A program made the position numbers and the translations under genes. The notes below the pieces were generated by a model. The model saw nothing but the letters and a program-made list of their open reading frames with translations. It was not told the DNA's origin and searched no databases. From Oceanospirillum sp048268485 (GTDB taxonomy: Bacteria; Pseudomonadota; Gammaproteobacteria; Pseudomonadales; Halomonadaceae), in NCBI GenBank assembly GCA_048268485.1, contig JBLWVL010000011.1:1-64000 (forward strand): a stretch of DNA of 64,000 nt, read 5' to 3'. This document shows positions 42,101-51,365 of the stretch, piece after piece; positions within the stretch are counted from its first letter, which is position 1, and the number at the start of each line of letters is the position of its first letter.

Positions 42101-43753
42101 TTACATGTTTGGATAGTTCGGACCACCAGCACCTTCCGGTGTTACCCAGTTAATGTTCTGGGATGGGTCTTTAATATCACAGGTTTTACAGTGCACGCAG
42201 TTCTGTGAGTTGATCTGGAAGCGGTCATTACCGCTTTCCTCATCCTTCACCACCTCGTATACACCTGCCGGGCAGAAGCGCTGTGCAGGTTCCGCCCACT
42301 TAGGCAGGTTGACTTGCAAGGGCACGGTTTCGTCTTTCAGCTTCAGGTGGCATGGCTGGTCTTCTTCGTGGTTGGTGTTCGAGAGAAACACGGAAGACAG
42401 CTTATCGAAGCTCAGAACACCATCCGGCTTCGGATACTCAACTGGCTGGAAGTCAGCTGCAGGCTTCAGCATTGCGTAATCTTCATGGGTATCATGCAGT
42501 GTTACCGGAATGCTGAACAGGTTCTGATCAATAAAGTTGAAAGCACCACCTAGCATAGGACCAAACTTGTGCATCGCCGGGCCAAAGTTTCGGGTTGCGT
42601 ACAGCTCTTTGAATGCCCAGGATTTTTCCCAGGCGCTGGTGAATGCGGTCAGTTCCTGACCACCTTCGTCACCGCCTTTCACGGCTTCGAAAATAGTTTC
42701 AGCCGCGATCATGCCGGACTTCATTGCGGTGTGGGTGCCCTTGATCTTGGAAAAGTTCAGAGTACCTGCATCACAGCCCACCAGAATGCCACCAGGGAAC
42801 GTCATCTTAGGCAGGCAGTTGTAGCCGCCTTTAGTGATTGCCCGGGCTCCGTAAGAGACTCGCTTACCACCTTCCAGATGCTGCTTCAGCTCCGGATGAT
42901 GCTTCATACGCTGAAATTCATCGAATGGGCTCAGGTATGGATTGTCATAGTTCAGATCGGTGATCAGGCCAACTACTACCTGATTGTTCTCCGCGTGGTA
43001 AAGGAAGAAACCACCGCTGGCGCCATTTTCAGTCAAAGGCCAACCGGAACCGTGTACAACCAGGCCCGGTTGATGTTTGTCCGGGTCGATATCCCACAGC
43101 TCTTTAATACCGATGCCGTAGTGCTGAGGATCTTTGCCTTCGTCCAGTTTGAACTGACTGATTAGCTGCTTGCCTAAGTGGCCACGGCTACCTTCGGAGA
43201 AAATGGTGTATTTTGCACGAAGCTCCATACCGGGCATATACATGCCGGGTTTTTCACTACCGTCTTCCGCAACGCCCATGTCGCCGGTAATAACACCTTT
43301 TACAACGCCATCTTCGATCAGAAGTTCTGCTGCGGCAAAGCCCGGAAAGATTTCAACGCCAAGCTCTTCAGCCTGAGCTGCCAACCAGCGGCAGACATTA
43401 CCCAGAGAGGCAACGTAGTTGCCATCGTTGTGCATATTTTTAGGCACGATAGCGTTCGGAAAGGTTTTGGAAGCGTTGCTGTCTTTCAGCATGACGACCT
43501 GATCTTTAGTCACAGGCGTCAGAAGGGGAGCATTTTTCTCTTTCCAGTCAGGAATTAGCTCGTTTAAAGCTGTCGGTTCTATTACAGCACCAGACAGAAT
43601 ATGAGCACCAACTTCAGAGCCCTTTTCTACCACACAAACGGTCAGTTCCTGACTGGCGTCGTTCGCCTGTTGCATCAGACGAATTGCCGCCGAAAGGCCT
43701 GCCGGGCCTGCGCCAACGATTACAACATCGAACTCCATCGCTTCTCTTTCCAC
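42101..43753 (-). CDS. etfD: Electron transfer flavoprotein-ubiquinone oxidoreductase
   Basis: 550 aa from GTG 43753, which has GAGGAG seven bases upstream and gives the family length (about 551 aa); the frame continues 20 codons upstream. N-terminal FAD site FDVVIVGAGPAGLSAA, middle ubiquinone/FAD domains, and a C-terminal [4Fe-4S] site with NCVHCKTCDI. It passes electrons from ETF, reduced by acyl-CoA and other dehydrogenases, to ubiquinone at the membrane. Divergent from etfBA across a 483-base control region. Confidence 0.95.
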   Translation of the reverse strand: MEREAMEFDVVIVGAGPAGLSAAIRLMQQANDASQELTVCVVEKGSEVGAHILSGAVIEPTALNELIPDWKEKNAPLLTPVTKDQVVMLKDSNASKTFPNAIVPKNMHNDGNYVASLGNVCRWLAAQAEELGVEIFPGFAAAELLIEDGVVKGVITGDMGVAEDGSEKPGMYMPGMELRAKYTIFSEGSRGHLGKQLISQFKLDEGKDPQHYGIGIKELWDIDPDKHQPGLVVHGSGWPLTENGASGGFFLYHAENNQVVVGLITDLNYDNPYLSPFDEFQRMKHHPELKQHLEGGKRVSYGARAITKGGYNCLPKMTFPGGILVGCDAGTLNFSKIKGTHTAMKSGMIAAETIFEAVKGGDEGGQELTAFTSAWEKSWAFKELYATRNFGPAMHKFGPMLGGAFNFIDQNLFSIPVTLHDTHEDYAMLKPAADFQPVEYPKPDGVLSFDKLSSVFLSNTNHEEDQPCHLKLKDETVPLQVNLPKWAEPAQRFCPAGVYEVVKDEESGNDRFQINSQNCVHCKTCDIKDPSQNINWVTPEGAGGPNYPNM

Positions 43754-43852
43754 GATACACTCCTCAAACAGCGTAGTGCGCCTTGGTTTCTGCTTAGGTT
43801 TAGGGGCAGTCAACTCTGGTAAGGCGCATGTAATTATTTTATGGTCTCATTT

Positions 43853-43866
43853 AAAACGGACGTTTG
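43853..43866. promoter_or_regulatory. PsrA-like operator 1 (AAAACGGACGTTTG)
   Basis: The half-sites AAAC and GTTT with a 4-base spacer follow the pattern of PsrA, the fatty-acid-responsive TetR regulator that controls fatty acid breakdown and etf genes in gammaproteobacteria. It is 100 bases upstream of the etfD start. Confidence 0.5.
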
Positions 43867-43952
43867 CTTCTGGTCAACCCTTATTTTAATAGAAGGTAAG
43901 CCTCAGGCTGATTGCAGAGTGTCCCGGTGAGACAGAAAAAACAGCCGATAAA

Positions 43953-43969
43953 TTAAACTGAGCGTTTAA
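43953..43969. promoter_or_regulatory. Possible PsrA-like operator 2 (TTAAAC-N5-GTTTAA)
   Basis: Perfect 6-bp palindrome arms with a 5-base spacer, one longer than in the other two sites, so the match is weaker. Confidence 0.35.
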
Positions 43970-44068
43970 TGCGGTGCAGCAAGTATAGCGGCTAAATTGT
44001 GACCCGTCAGTTTAGAAAGGAATTTGACCTAAACCTAAAAAATAGTCATTATGGGATTACGGGCGCAG

Positions 44069-44082
44069 CAAACGCTCGTTTG
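44069..44082. promoter_or_regulatory. PsrA-like operator 3 (CAAACGCTCGTTTG)
   Basis: Perfect 5-bp inverted repeat with a 4-base spacer, the best match to CAAAC-N4-GTTTG in this region, 155 bases upstream of etfB. Confidence 0.6.
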
Positions 44083-44236
44083 AAACGAATTCCGGTAGCG
44101 CAGCTCTTTAACTGCAACCCCTAATTGTAAGGAGTTGTGTTGCCCAAAAGATGTGGCAGGATTCATAGCTTATTCAGAGCCCCTGCCGGTTAAAGCTCGT
44201 CACGTTAAGTTATTAAGAACAAAGAACGAGGAATTT

Positions 44237-44986
44237 ATGAAGGTATTAGTTGCTGTCAAACGAGTCATTGACTACAACGTCAAAATTCGTGTTAAAGCGG
44301 ACAATTCTGACGTTGATCTGACCAATGTGAAAATGGCGATGAATCCATTCTGCGAAATTGCAGTGGAAGAAGCGGTTCGTCTGAAAGAAAAAGGTATCGC
44401 AACGGAGATCGTTGTTGTATCGGTTGGCCCTAAAGCTGCTCAGGAGCAGTTGCGTACTGCGCTGGCACTGGGTGCAGATCGCGCAATTCAGGTTGAGACT
44501 GACGATCAGGTAGATTCTCTGGGTGTTGCTAAAATTCTGGCGAAGCTGGTTGAAGAAGAACAGCCGGGTCTGGTGGTACTGGGTAAACAGTCTATTGATT
44601 CCGATAATAACCAGACGGGCCAAATGCTGGGTGCACTGACCGGTATGCCTCAGGGTACTTTCGCCTCTGAAGTGGTTGTTGATGGCGAAAAAGTGAATGT
44701 TACCCGTGAGATCGATGGTGGCCTTCAAACGGTTGCATTGAGCCTGCCAGCTATCGTGACCACAGACCTGCGCCTGAATGAGCCGCGCTATGCCTCTCTG
44801 CCAAATATTATGAAAGCTAAGCGCAAGCCGCTGGATGTTAAAACACCTGCTGATCTGGGTGTTGATGTAGCGTCTAAAGTGAAGACCCTGAAAGTTGAGC
44901 CGCCTGCAGAGCGCAGTGCAGGTATCACAGTGGGTAGCGTAGACGAGCTGGTAGAAAAACTGAAAAACGAAGCGAAGGTGATCTGA
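44237..44986 (+). CDS. etfB: Electron transfer flavoprotein subunit beta
   Basis: 249 aa from ATG 44237, with AGGAAT close upstream and MKVLVAVKRVIDYNVKIR matching known EtfB starts; the frame is open upstream to 44135. EtfB carries the AMP site and forms the ETF dimer with EtfA. LGKQSIDSDNNQTGQMLGA and DLRLNEPRYASLPNIMKAKR are its conserved segments. Two bases before etfA; read from the divergent region shared with etfD. Confidence 0.96.
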   Translation: MKVLVAVKRVIDYNVKIRVKADNSDVDLTNVKMAMNPFCEIAVEEAVRLKEKGIATEIVVVSVGPKAAQEQLRTALALGADRAIQVETDDQVDSLGVAKILAKLVEEEQPGLVVLGKQSIDSDNNQTGQMLGALTGMPQGTFASEVVVDGEKVNVTREIDGGLQTVALSLPAIVTTDLRLNEPRYASLPNIMKAKRKPLDVKTPADLGVDVASKVKTLKVEPPAERSAGITVGSVDELVEKLKNEAKVI

Positions 44987-44988
44987 TC

Positions 44989-45915
44989 ATGAGTATCTTA
45001 GTCCTAGCTGATCACAGTAATGCTGCTCTGATTGGTGCTACTGCAAACACAGTTGCAGCGGCTCAGCAGATTGGTGGCGATATCACTGTACTGGTTGCCG
45101 GTAGTAATTGTGGTGCGGCAGCTGAAGAAGCTGCAAAACTGAACGGCGTTTCAAAAGTAGTTGTTGCGGATAACGCTGCCTATGAGCATCTGCTGGCTGA
45201 AAACGTATCTCTTTTGGTTGCCGACCTAGGTAAAGATTTTACTCACATTCTGGCACCAGCAACCTCTAACGGCAAAAATATTATGCCTCGCGTTGCGGCA
45301 CTGCTGGATGTGGCTCAGATCTCTGACATCATTGCGGTCGAATCTGCTGATACCTTTAAGCGTCCTATCTACGCTGGTAACGCGATTGCTACGGTACAGT
45401 CTGATGATGCGATCAAAGTAATCACGGTTCGTGGTACTGGTTTTGACGCAGCGGCGGCTGACGGTTCTGCGGCAGTTGAAACCCTGGATAATACGCAGGA
45501 TGCCGGTAAATCTGCATTTGTTGGCGAAGAGCTGGCGAAATCTGATCGTCCTGAGCTGACCGCTGCTAAAGTGGTGATCTCCGGTGGTCGCGGTATGGGC
45601 AACGGTGAGAACTTCGAGCTGCTGAACAAGGTTGCTGACAAGCTGGGTGCAGCGGTTGGTGCATCCCGTGCTGCGGTTGATGCAGGCTTTGTACCGAACG
45701 ATATGCAGGTGGGGCAGACCGGTAAGATCGTTGCGCCTGAGCTGTATATCGCTGTGGGTATCTCCGGTGCGATTCAGCACTTGGCCGGTATGAAAGACTC
45801 AAAAGTGATCGTTGCCATCAACAAAGATGAAGAAGCGCCGATCTTCCAGGTAGCCGACTACGGTCTGGTGGCTGATCTGTTCAGCGCACTGCCTGAGCTG
45901 GAAGGTAAACTGTAA
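44989..45915 (+). CDS. etfA: Electron transfer flavoprotein subunit alpha
   Basis: 308-aa subunit that binds FAD. The C-terminal FAD domain has SGGRGMG, AVGASRAAVDAGFVPNDMQ and AVGISGAIQHLAGM, the usual EtfA motifs. It begins two bases after etfB and its transcript ends at the hairpin at 46017. Together with etfD it forms a full electron route from acyl-CoA dehydrogenases to ubiquinone. Confidence 0.97.
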   Translation: MSILVLADHSNAALIGATANTVAAAQQIGGDITVLVAGSNCGAAAEEAAKLNGVSKVVVADNAAYEHLLAENVSLLVADLGKDFTHILAPATSNGKNIMPRVAALLDVAQISDIIAVESADTFKRPIYAGNAIATVQSDDAIKVITVRGTGFDAAAADGSAAVETLDNTQDAGKSAFVGEELAKSDRPELTAAKVVISGGRGMGNGENFELLNKVADKLGAAVGASRAAVDAGFVPNDMQVGQTGKIVAPELYIAVGISGAIQHLAGMKDSKVIVAINKDEEAPIFQVADYGLVADLFSALPELEGKL

Positions 45916-46016
45916 ATTCTGGTTCTGGTGATAAACCAGATTAGACTTTAGTTTCCAAATAGCTGAAAAGCGTTCAATCGCAGGCTGTTCTTCATTTTTG
46001 CGGGCAGCCAGAACGT

Positions 46017-46057
46017 AAAAATGCCTCACAGGTTTTATCCTGTGGGGCATTTTTTTT
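46017..46057. terminator. Terminator between etfA and xthA
   Basis: Stem ATGCCTCACAGG / CCTGTGGGGCAT with one G-T pair, loop TTTTAT and an eight-T run. It lies between convergent genes. Confidence 0.85.
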
Positions 46058-46163
46058 GACTTACATTTCCAGCTTTTTTGTCAGCAATTTATCTCTTTTA
46101 GCGCCTTTTAAATTGTTTGCATTGGTTTGTACTGACTTAATAAGACACCTTATTGATCTGTCC

Positions 46164-46979
46164 TCAAAGTTTGAAGGTCGCCCAAACAGGACAGTGATCC
46201 GATGGTTTCTCCATGGCCCGAATCTCATAGTCAATACCGGTAGCCTCGCATTTTTGCATCAGACTGTCCGTGACCAGCAGTGTATCGATACGCAGACCGC
46301 GCTTGGGGTCATCAGCAAAGCCCTTACTGCGATAATCAAACCAGCTGAACCTGCTGTTATCTTCCGGGTGCTGTTCCCGGTAGCTGTCGACTAAACCCCA
46401 GCCCAGTAAGCGATCAAACCATTCCCGTTCTTCCGGCTGGAAGCTGGTTTTGCCGGTGCGTAACCAGCGTTTGGCGTTTTGCTCGCCGATGCCGATATCC
46501 CAGTCGGTGGAGGAGATATTAAAGTCACCCATTACCACAATCTGCTGCTCTTTGCTGTATTCGCTTTCCAACAGGTTCTGCAGATCCGCATAGAACTTAC
46601 GCTTGGCCGGATACTTGGTTTCATGCTTGATGTTTTCACCCTGAGGGAAGTAGCCGTTCATCACGGTCACCACAGAGCCATCGGCGGCTTCATAGTCGCC
46701 GATAATCATACGGCGTTGGGCATCTTCCTCATCTGTCGGGAAGCCTTTGCGTACTGCAACAGGCTTCTTTTTTGACATCAGTGCGACACCGTAATGGCTC
46801 TTCTGGCCGTAGAACTCAACGTGATAACCGGTGGCTTCAATATCCGCTAGTGGAAAGGCGTCATCGTGAACCTTAATCTCCTGCAGACCGATGACATCAG
46901 GTTGCAGCTGGTCAATAACCGCCTGGATCTGGTGTAGGCGAGCTCGGATTCCATTGATATTGAAGCTGATAATTTTCAC
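46164..46979 (-). CDS. xthA: Exodeoxyribonuclease III
   Basis: 271-aa AP endonuclease and 3'-5' exonuclease of base-excision repair. N-terminal MKIISFNINGIRARL and LQEIKVHDD (catalytic Glu), MGDFNISSTDWD (Asp/Asn pair), RIDTLLVTD and the C-terminal SDHCPVWA (catalytic His) are all intact. Full length for the XthA group. Single gene, convergent with etfA. Confidence 0.95.
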   Translation of the reverse strand: MKIISFNINGIRARLHQIQAVIDQLQPDVIGLQEIKVHDDAFPLADIEATGYHVEFYGQKSHYGVALMSKKKPVAVRKGFPTDEEDAQRRMIIGDYEAADGSVVTVMNGYFPQGENIKHETKYPAKRKFYADLQNLLESEYSKEQQIVVMGDFNISSTDWDIGIGEQNAKRWLRTGKTSFQPEEREWFDRLLGWGLVDSYREQHPEDNSRFSWFDYRSKGFADDPKRGLRIDTLLVTDSLMQKCEATGIDYEIRAMEKPSDHCPVWATFKL

Positions 46980-47020
46980 AGTAAAAATCCTGTTATTTAA
47001 AAGAAATTGATAACCTGCTT

Positions 47021-47230
47021 TTAACTATCGGCTTTTGTCACACCCATACGGGCCAGTTTTTTAGCAGCCTGCTCTTTGCGCTTTTTATCTTTCTTCTTAT
47101 GGGCAGCAGATTTTGGGCCGACAATGCCTAAGGCGCTCTGTTCTTCACGCCATTTTTTAAAGTCTTCTTTTTTTCCGGTGCGGATATTGGCCTTGCCTTT
47201 CAGCGAGCGGCTTTTCTTTGAACGGGACAT
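47021..47230 (-). CDS. Small lysine-rich basic protein of unknown function
   Basis: 69 aa from ATG 47230 (an in-frame start at 47275 adds 15 residues with no ribosome site). Over one third Lys/Arg, with SRSKKSRSLKGKANIRTG and KKKDKKRKEQAAKKLARMG; it should be largely helical or unstructured and bind nucleic acid. No known family is named with confidence. Lies 41 bases behind xthA on the same strand, upstream of it in transcription. Confidence 0.65.
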   Translation of the reverse strand: MSRSKKSRSLKGKANIRTGKKEDFKKWREEQSALGIVGPKSAAHKKKDKKRKEQAAKKLARMGVTKADS

Positions 47231-47486
47231 GTCAGGCTCACTTTTATCATTGGATAAATGGGTAAATTGGCGCAATAAATCTTGCTGGGAAAGGTCTTTT
47301 CAGGACGTTTTACGAAAAAAGCGCCAGAGGGCGGGCATTTTAGGACAGAGGCCGCCCGGATACAACGGCCATCTCATTTATCCGTGTTGCTTTAATTTGA
47401 CAGCTCGTCAGTAATATCGAAGAGAGCAGGCTTAAACCCTGTTCGGTTTTAAGACTACTCTCCCTCTGTGGCAAAAGGTGCTCAGG

Positions 47487-48662
47487 CTAGGAGATCCAGG
47501 TTAAATGGTTGTCCCAGTGAATGCCTGCAAAGTGTTGCTGCCAGATTTTTTTACCATTTCTGGCATCAAAGGCGGCAAGGTCACCATTACCACTGCTGAC
47601 ATAGTAGACCGGAAGCTCAGGATGGGCACAGGTTCCGGCGCAATCCTCAAGTTTTTGTGTCTTAATCAGCCTGCCGGTTGAGCGTTGCCAAAAGGTAACA
47701 GAGTTGTCACGGGGTGCTGTGATGCAGACCGTGTCACTCGTCCTGTGACAACTCACGCTGGCAATATACCCCCTGAGCTGAGGCCATAGGGTGTTCGCCG
47801 CTTCAACTGGCTTCAGGTTGGCATCTCCCATTCGATGGCTGAAAATCAGATTCGGGCTTTCAAAAACTTCTCCCTGATATTGTGCACCAATCCAAACCTG
47901 ACCATCGACAGCTACATCCAAATGGCGTAATGACAGCTGATGATGTGGCGGTTCTGCCTGCTCCAGCAGTTCACCATTGCCATTGATATAGCTGATGTTG
48001 GGCTGCATAGTCTCAGGGTTGAGTTTGATGCGTGGGTAGTCCGGGTGTGTTTCGATGCCACCATTTGCTATCACCATAATCGGATGAGCTTTGCTTTCAG
48101 CGTCAGTTGGTGGCAAGAAGGCGATCTGATGGGCCCCAACGCCATGACTGTCCCATTCTCCAACCTTGCTGAAGTTATTTTGCGGATCATACCGCCCGAT
48201 AACACCACGTACTGCTTCATAGTCATTTTCAGGGGCGTAGAACCAGCGCCCATCCGGAGTAAACAGACCATGACCGTAGAAGTGCCGCCCTTCATCTGCA
48301 TCCACAAAATAGCTGTGCCCGCTATTGACGTCTTCTATAAGTAGTTGCGTATCCGGTCTGCGGGCAACAGAAACCAAAAAGCGGCCATCTGGTGAGGCCA
48401 CCGCCTGATGACCGCGCCAACCACTTTTCTGCATGTTAGGTTGATCTTCCTGCAGAGTCAGCAGCTGATGGCCTGCTGTATCTGTCTTAACGCTACTGGC
48501 CAGGTGCAGAGCTTGGGGGCTTTTTTCCGATGGAGTAGCAGCGAGGAGTGGCCTGGCGCTGCCAAGGAAAAAGCTACTGCCCAGCAACAAGCTGCTACTT
48601 ACGCTTTGCAGAAAATGCCTTCTGCTAACGGTGATAGTATCTTTGGAGATGTTATCGGGCAT
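47487..48662 (-). CDS. DUF1513 protein with Tat signal
   Basis: 391 aa from ATG 48662 (ATG 48674 also in frame, within the overlap with the imelysin gene). It begins with a twin-arginine signal, SRRHFLQ, then a hydrophobic stretch and ARPLLA, so it is exported folded to the periplasm. The remainder is a seven-bladed beta-propeller-like protein (GRFLVSVARRPD, GRWFYAPENDY repeats). DUF1513 regularly ends imelysin/di-heme oxidoreductase clusters; its role in iron uptake is inferred from that company. Confidence 0.85.
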   Translation of the reverse strand: MPDNISKDTITVSRRHFLQSVSSSLLLGSSFFLGSARPLLAATPSEKSPQALHLASSVKTDTAGHQLLTLQEDQPNMQKSGWRGHQAVASPDGRFLVSVARRPDTQLLIEDVNSGHSYFVDADEGRHFYGHGLFTPDGRWFYAPENDYEAVRGVIGRYDPQNNFSKVGEWDSHGVGAHQIAFLPPTDAESKAHPIMVIANGGIETHPDYPRIKLNPETMQPNISYINGNGELLEQAEPPHHQLSLRHLDVAVDGQVWIGAQYQGEVFESPNLIFSHRMGDANLKPVEAANTLWPQLRGYIASVSCHRTSDTVCITAPRDNSVTFWQRSTGRLIKTQKLEDCAGTCAHPELPVYYVSSGNGDLAAFDARNGKKIWQQHFAGIHWDNHLTWIS

Positions 48663-48663
48663 A

Positions 48664-49800
48664 TCAGTCACCATCGGCGGAGTTAAAACGCTGTGCCAGC
48701 TGAAAATGAGGCAGTGGTTTTTTCAGTGCCCGTTCAAGCTTTTTAATCTGAAGGTTAAGCGCCGTGGCTGAAGTTTTGCCGTCCATAGTCTGATAGGCCT
48801 CTGTGCCCATTTTTGTCAATGCCTTCAGCTGACCTTGTGTTTGTTTGAAGGCATCTTTAATGGCATCAGCTTCACCGGAGAAACCTAAATGACGCAACAG
48901 CAGATCCGGACCATTCACTGACTGACCGTCTACAGTTAGGCCCAGGTAATAGGCTTCGATCTGATCCAGGTTGGTTTTCAGGCTGACCAGTCCCTGATTG
49001 CTACGCCAGTTTTCTGCCAAATAAGGGTTTGGCTGTGCATCGGCATCGTTTAACCGAAAGGGCTTGTAGAGTTTGTACTTGGCCATCTGTTCAAGGGTTT
49101 GAGCCAGACCATCCATAAGATAGCCTGTGGCTTGTTTGGTACTGGCGAAGGTGTCATTACCCAGTGCTGCATCGTGCCAGTGACTCAGAAACTCACTTTG
49201 CTGCCAGCGGGTTAACATTGCTGTAGCGTTTTCCTGACTTTTATGTGTGATAGCCATTAACAGATGGCAGCTATCCGCAGGTGTTGAGTGTTTCAGGTGT
49301 TTGGGGTCAAACAACAGATACTCACTGGCCGTTAGGCCTTGCAGGGCAATACCGCCACTTTTCAGATCAGCCTGTTCACCTTGTTTCAAGAGTGCGCGGG
49401 CTTTACGTTCAACCAGGTTTTTCTTATCAGGCCAGAAGCTGATATTCAGACGGGCAGTAACATCATTGTTTGGCCCTAATGGAAAGACCTGTAGCTTTTG
49501 CCATTGCTGGTAAGTACTGCGCCATTGCTCCTGCAGAGCCGGTAAGGATGACCAGTCCTGTAGCGGTGCATGGCTTTGCTGCCCAGGGGATGTACAGGCT
49601 TTTTGTGTCGTCTGATTCAGGCGGGTACTCAGGCCGATGAACTCCTGCATTTGTTGCAGTTGCGTCTGTTCAACGGATTGTGTGTAAGCATCATAATTAA
49701 ATGCGGGTTTTTCTGCGGCCTGCAGTGATGCACTGTACAGGAGGACAAGTGCAGACCCCAGGTTCTGCGAGAGTCGAAGTAGATTGAATGGGTGTAACAT
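48664..49800 (-). CDS. Imelysin-family periplasmic protein
   Basis: 378 aa with an N-terminal signal peptide (LGSALVLLYSASLQA). Imelysin peptidase M75-like fold: WSSLPALQEQWRSTYQQWQKL and GLTASEYLLFDPKHL, the second being the usual GxHxxE-like region without a clear His. Such IrpA-type proteins bind iron or heme in the periplasm. Its ATG shares bases with the stop of the di-heme oxidoreductase gene. Second imelysin of the cluster; the first (51366) keeps the GYHAIEFLLWG motif. Confidence 0.85.
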   Translation of the reverse strand: MLHPFNLLRLSQNLGSALVLLYSASLQAAEKPAFNYDAYTQSVEQTQLQQMQEFIGLSTRLNQTTQKACTSPGQQSHAPLQDWSSLPALQEQWRSTYQQWQKLQVFPLGPNNDVTARLNISFWPDKKNLVERKARALLKQGEQADLKSGGIALQGLTASEYLLFDPKHLKHSTPADSCHLLMAITHKSQENATAMLTRWQQSEFLSHWHDAALGNDTFASTKQATGYLMDGLAQTLEQMAKYKLYKPFRLNDADAQPNPYLAENWRSNQGLVSLKTNLDQIEAYYLGLTVDGQSVNGPDLLLRHLGFSGEADAIKDAFKQTQGQLKALTKMGTEAYQTMDGKTSATALNLQIKKLERALKKPLPHFQLAQRFNSADGD

Positions 49801-51293
49801 TAAAGAGACTCCAGAAACTGTAACAGTTGTTGGCGTTGGTCGTTATCAAGCGCCATATAATGATTCCGGGATATTTCGGCTTCGCCTCCGTGCCATAGAA
49901 TCGCTTCTTCGAGGGTGCGGGCACGTCCATCATGCAGATAGTTTTCCTGGCCCGTGACGACTTTGTTTACGCCAACTCCCCACAGTGGTGCGGTACGCCA
50001 TTCCCGGCCATTGGCCAGATATTCCGGGCGATTATCGGCCAATCCTTCTCCCATGTCATGCAGTAAGAGATCGGTAAATGGGCGGATTTTCTGATTTGAC
50101 AACTCAGGTCGGTCAGAAGCTTTTCCTGTTGTCCAGTGCTCAATGTGGCACTGATTGCAGCCCGCATTCTTAAAGTGTTGATAGCCTTGCTGTACTTCTT
50201 CTGATTCACTTCCGCGCTGCATCGGAACAGCCAGGTGTTGGGTGTAGAAGGTGACGTGGTTCAGTGTTTTATCCGGTACTTCCGGAGTACCACCGGATAC
50301 GCTTTTTTCACAGGGTTGGCTGCTGGTGCAGTCTGTGTCTGGGTGCAGTGAAGTGGTTAGCCCCATATCACCGGCAAAAGCACCGGAGTTTTGCTGTTTT
50401 AGGGTTGGCTCAGCGGCTTTCCAGCCAAAGCGACCCAGAGCGGTTGCTTGTTTCTGTCTATCCCAGACATAGTTTGCTTTACCGGAGATACCATCATTAT
50501 TCTGGTCATCCGGATCGGCATTCTTCAGTATATCCTGCTCGGAAATCAGCTCCAAAAGTCCAAGGCCGACCATAAGAGGAGCAATTCTTGGTGACATATG
50601 CAGGTCCGCAGTGGGTTGACCGTAAGCCGGGTTGATCAGTTCGTAATGAGGCACCCGTAGCTCCGCTTCGCGGCCATCCGGGTAGGTAACTGTTTTGGTG
50701 GTATAGGTGAGTTTCATTTCACCTTCCGGTGTAATTCCTGGTGTGGCCATATTTTGTAACTGTCCACCATAAACCGGGTCCGGTAACGGGCCATATTTGG
50801 CTTGCTGCTGTTTGTCGGCTTCCGTGAGCGCTGGGCGGCTCAGTCGGAGAAACAGGCTGACGGCCTGGTCGGTCATCGCATCGCGGTCGGAGTTGTATGC
50901 AGGCACATGGCCCCGGCCATCTTTCAGGTGACAGTTTTGGCAGGCGTTGGTGTTGATTAAAGGACCCAGACCATCACGAGCTGTTGTACTCGCTGGCGCC
51001 ATAACCCAAGGGGCTTTAAAAAAGCTGTTGCCAACTTTAAAGTCCAGCTGACGCAGTGGCGATAGATTAGCAGAGGGGCGTGAGAAGGCGTTACGGTCAC
51101 TTTGGTTAACACTGGTCATACCGCCTAAACGAGGGTTTTGCGGTTCTGCAAAGGCTGTCTGACTGGTTGCCAATACCAGTAATATGCTGCCTGCCATAAA
51201 TTTGGCTGAAGCCATTGGGGCCATTGCTTGTCGGCCTGTTTTAGCGGGGAGAAGTAACTTGCTGTACAGGTCTTGAATTTTGATCTGAATCAT
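49800..51293 (-). CDS. Di-heme oxidoreductase (DUF1111) family c-type cytochrome
   Basis: 497 aa from ATG 51293; ATG 51224 is a strong alternative because it places the signal segment (MAGSILLVLATSQTAFA) nearer the N-terminus. Two heme c sites are visible: CQNCH with HLKDGRGH after it, and CNQCH. The C-terminal DGRARTLEEAILWHGGEA is typical of the MauG-like di-heme oxidoreductase group. Periplasmic. With two imelysins it probably supports iron or heme handling, which is known from similar gene clusters; electron partner unknown. Confidence 0.88.
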   Translation of the reverse strand: MIQIKIQDLYSKLLLPAKTGRQAMAPMASAKFMAGSILLVLATSQTAFAEPQNPRLGGMTSVNQSDRNAFSRPSANLSPLRQLDFKVGNSFFKAPWVMAPASTTARDGLGPLINTNACQNCHLKDGRGHVPAYNSDRDAMTDQAVSLFLRLSRPALTEADKQQQAKYGPLPDPVYGGQLQNMATPGITPEGEMKLTYTTKTVTYPDGREAELRVPHYELINPAYGQPTADLHMSPRIAPLMVGLGLLELISEQDILKNADPDDQNNDGISGKANYVWDRQKQATALGRFGWKAAEPTLKQQNSGAFAGDMGLTTSLHPDTDCTSSQPCEKSVSGGTPEVPDKTLNHVTFYTQHLAVPMQRGSESEEVQQGYQHFKNAGCNQCHIEHWTTGKASDRPELSNQKIRPFTDLLLHDMGEGLADNRPEYLANGREWRTAPLWGVGVNKVVTGQENYLHDGRARTLEEAILWHGGEAEISRNHYMALDNDQRQQLLQFLESL

Positions 51294-51320
51294 TTTTATC
51301 GGTCTCTGAAAACGCACAAA

Positions 51321-51337
51321 CGACCCGAAGGTCGCTT
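51321..51337 (-). other. Hairpin between the imelysin and di-heme genes
   Basis: A stable stem, ACGACC with GGTCGC-type arms around CGAA, sits in the gap between the two genes. No T run follows on the minus strand, so it may be an mRNA-processing or stability element rather than a full terminator. The exact extent is uncertain. Confidence 0.35.
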
Positions 51338-51365
51338 GTGGTAAAGCCTGTAAATACAGCTTAGA

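Noticed and set aside
42569..43165. Long open frame antisense to etfD
   Set aside because: Fully inside a well-supported gene on the other strand; its length follows from codon bias of etfD.
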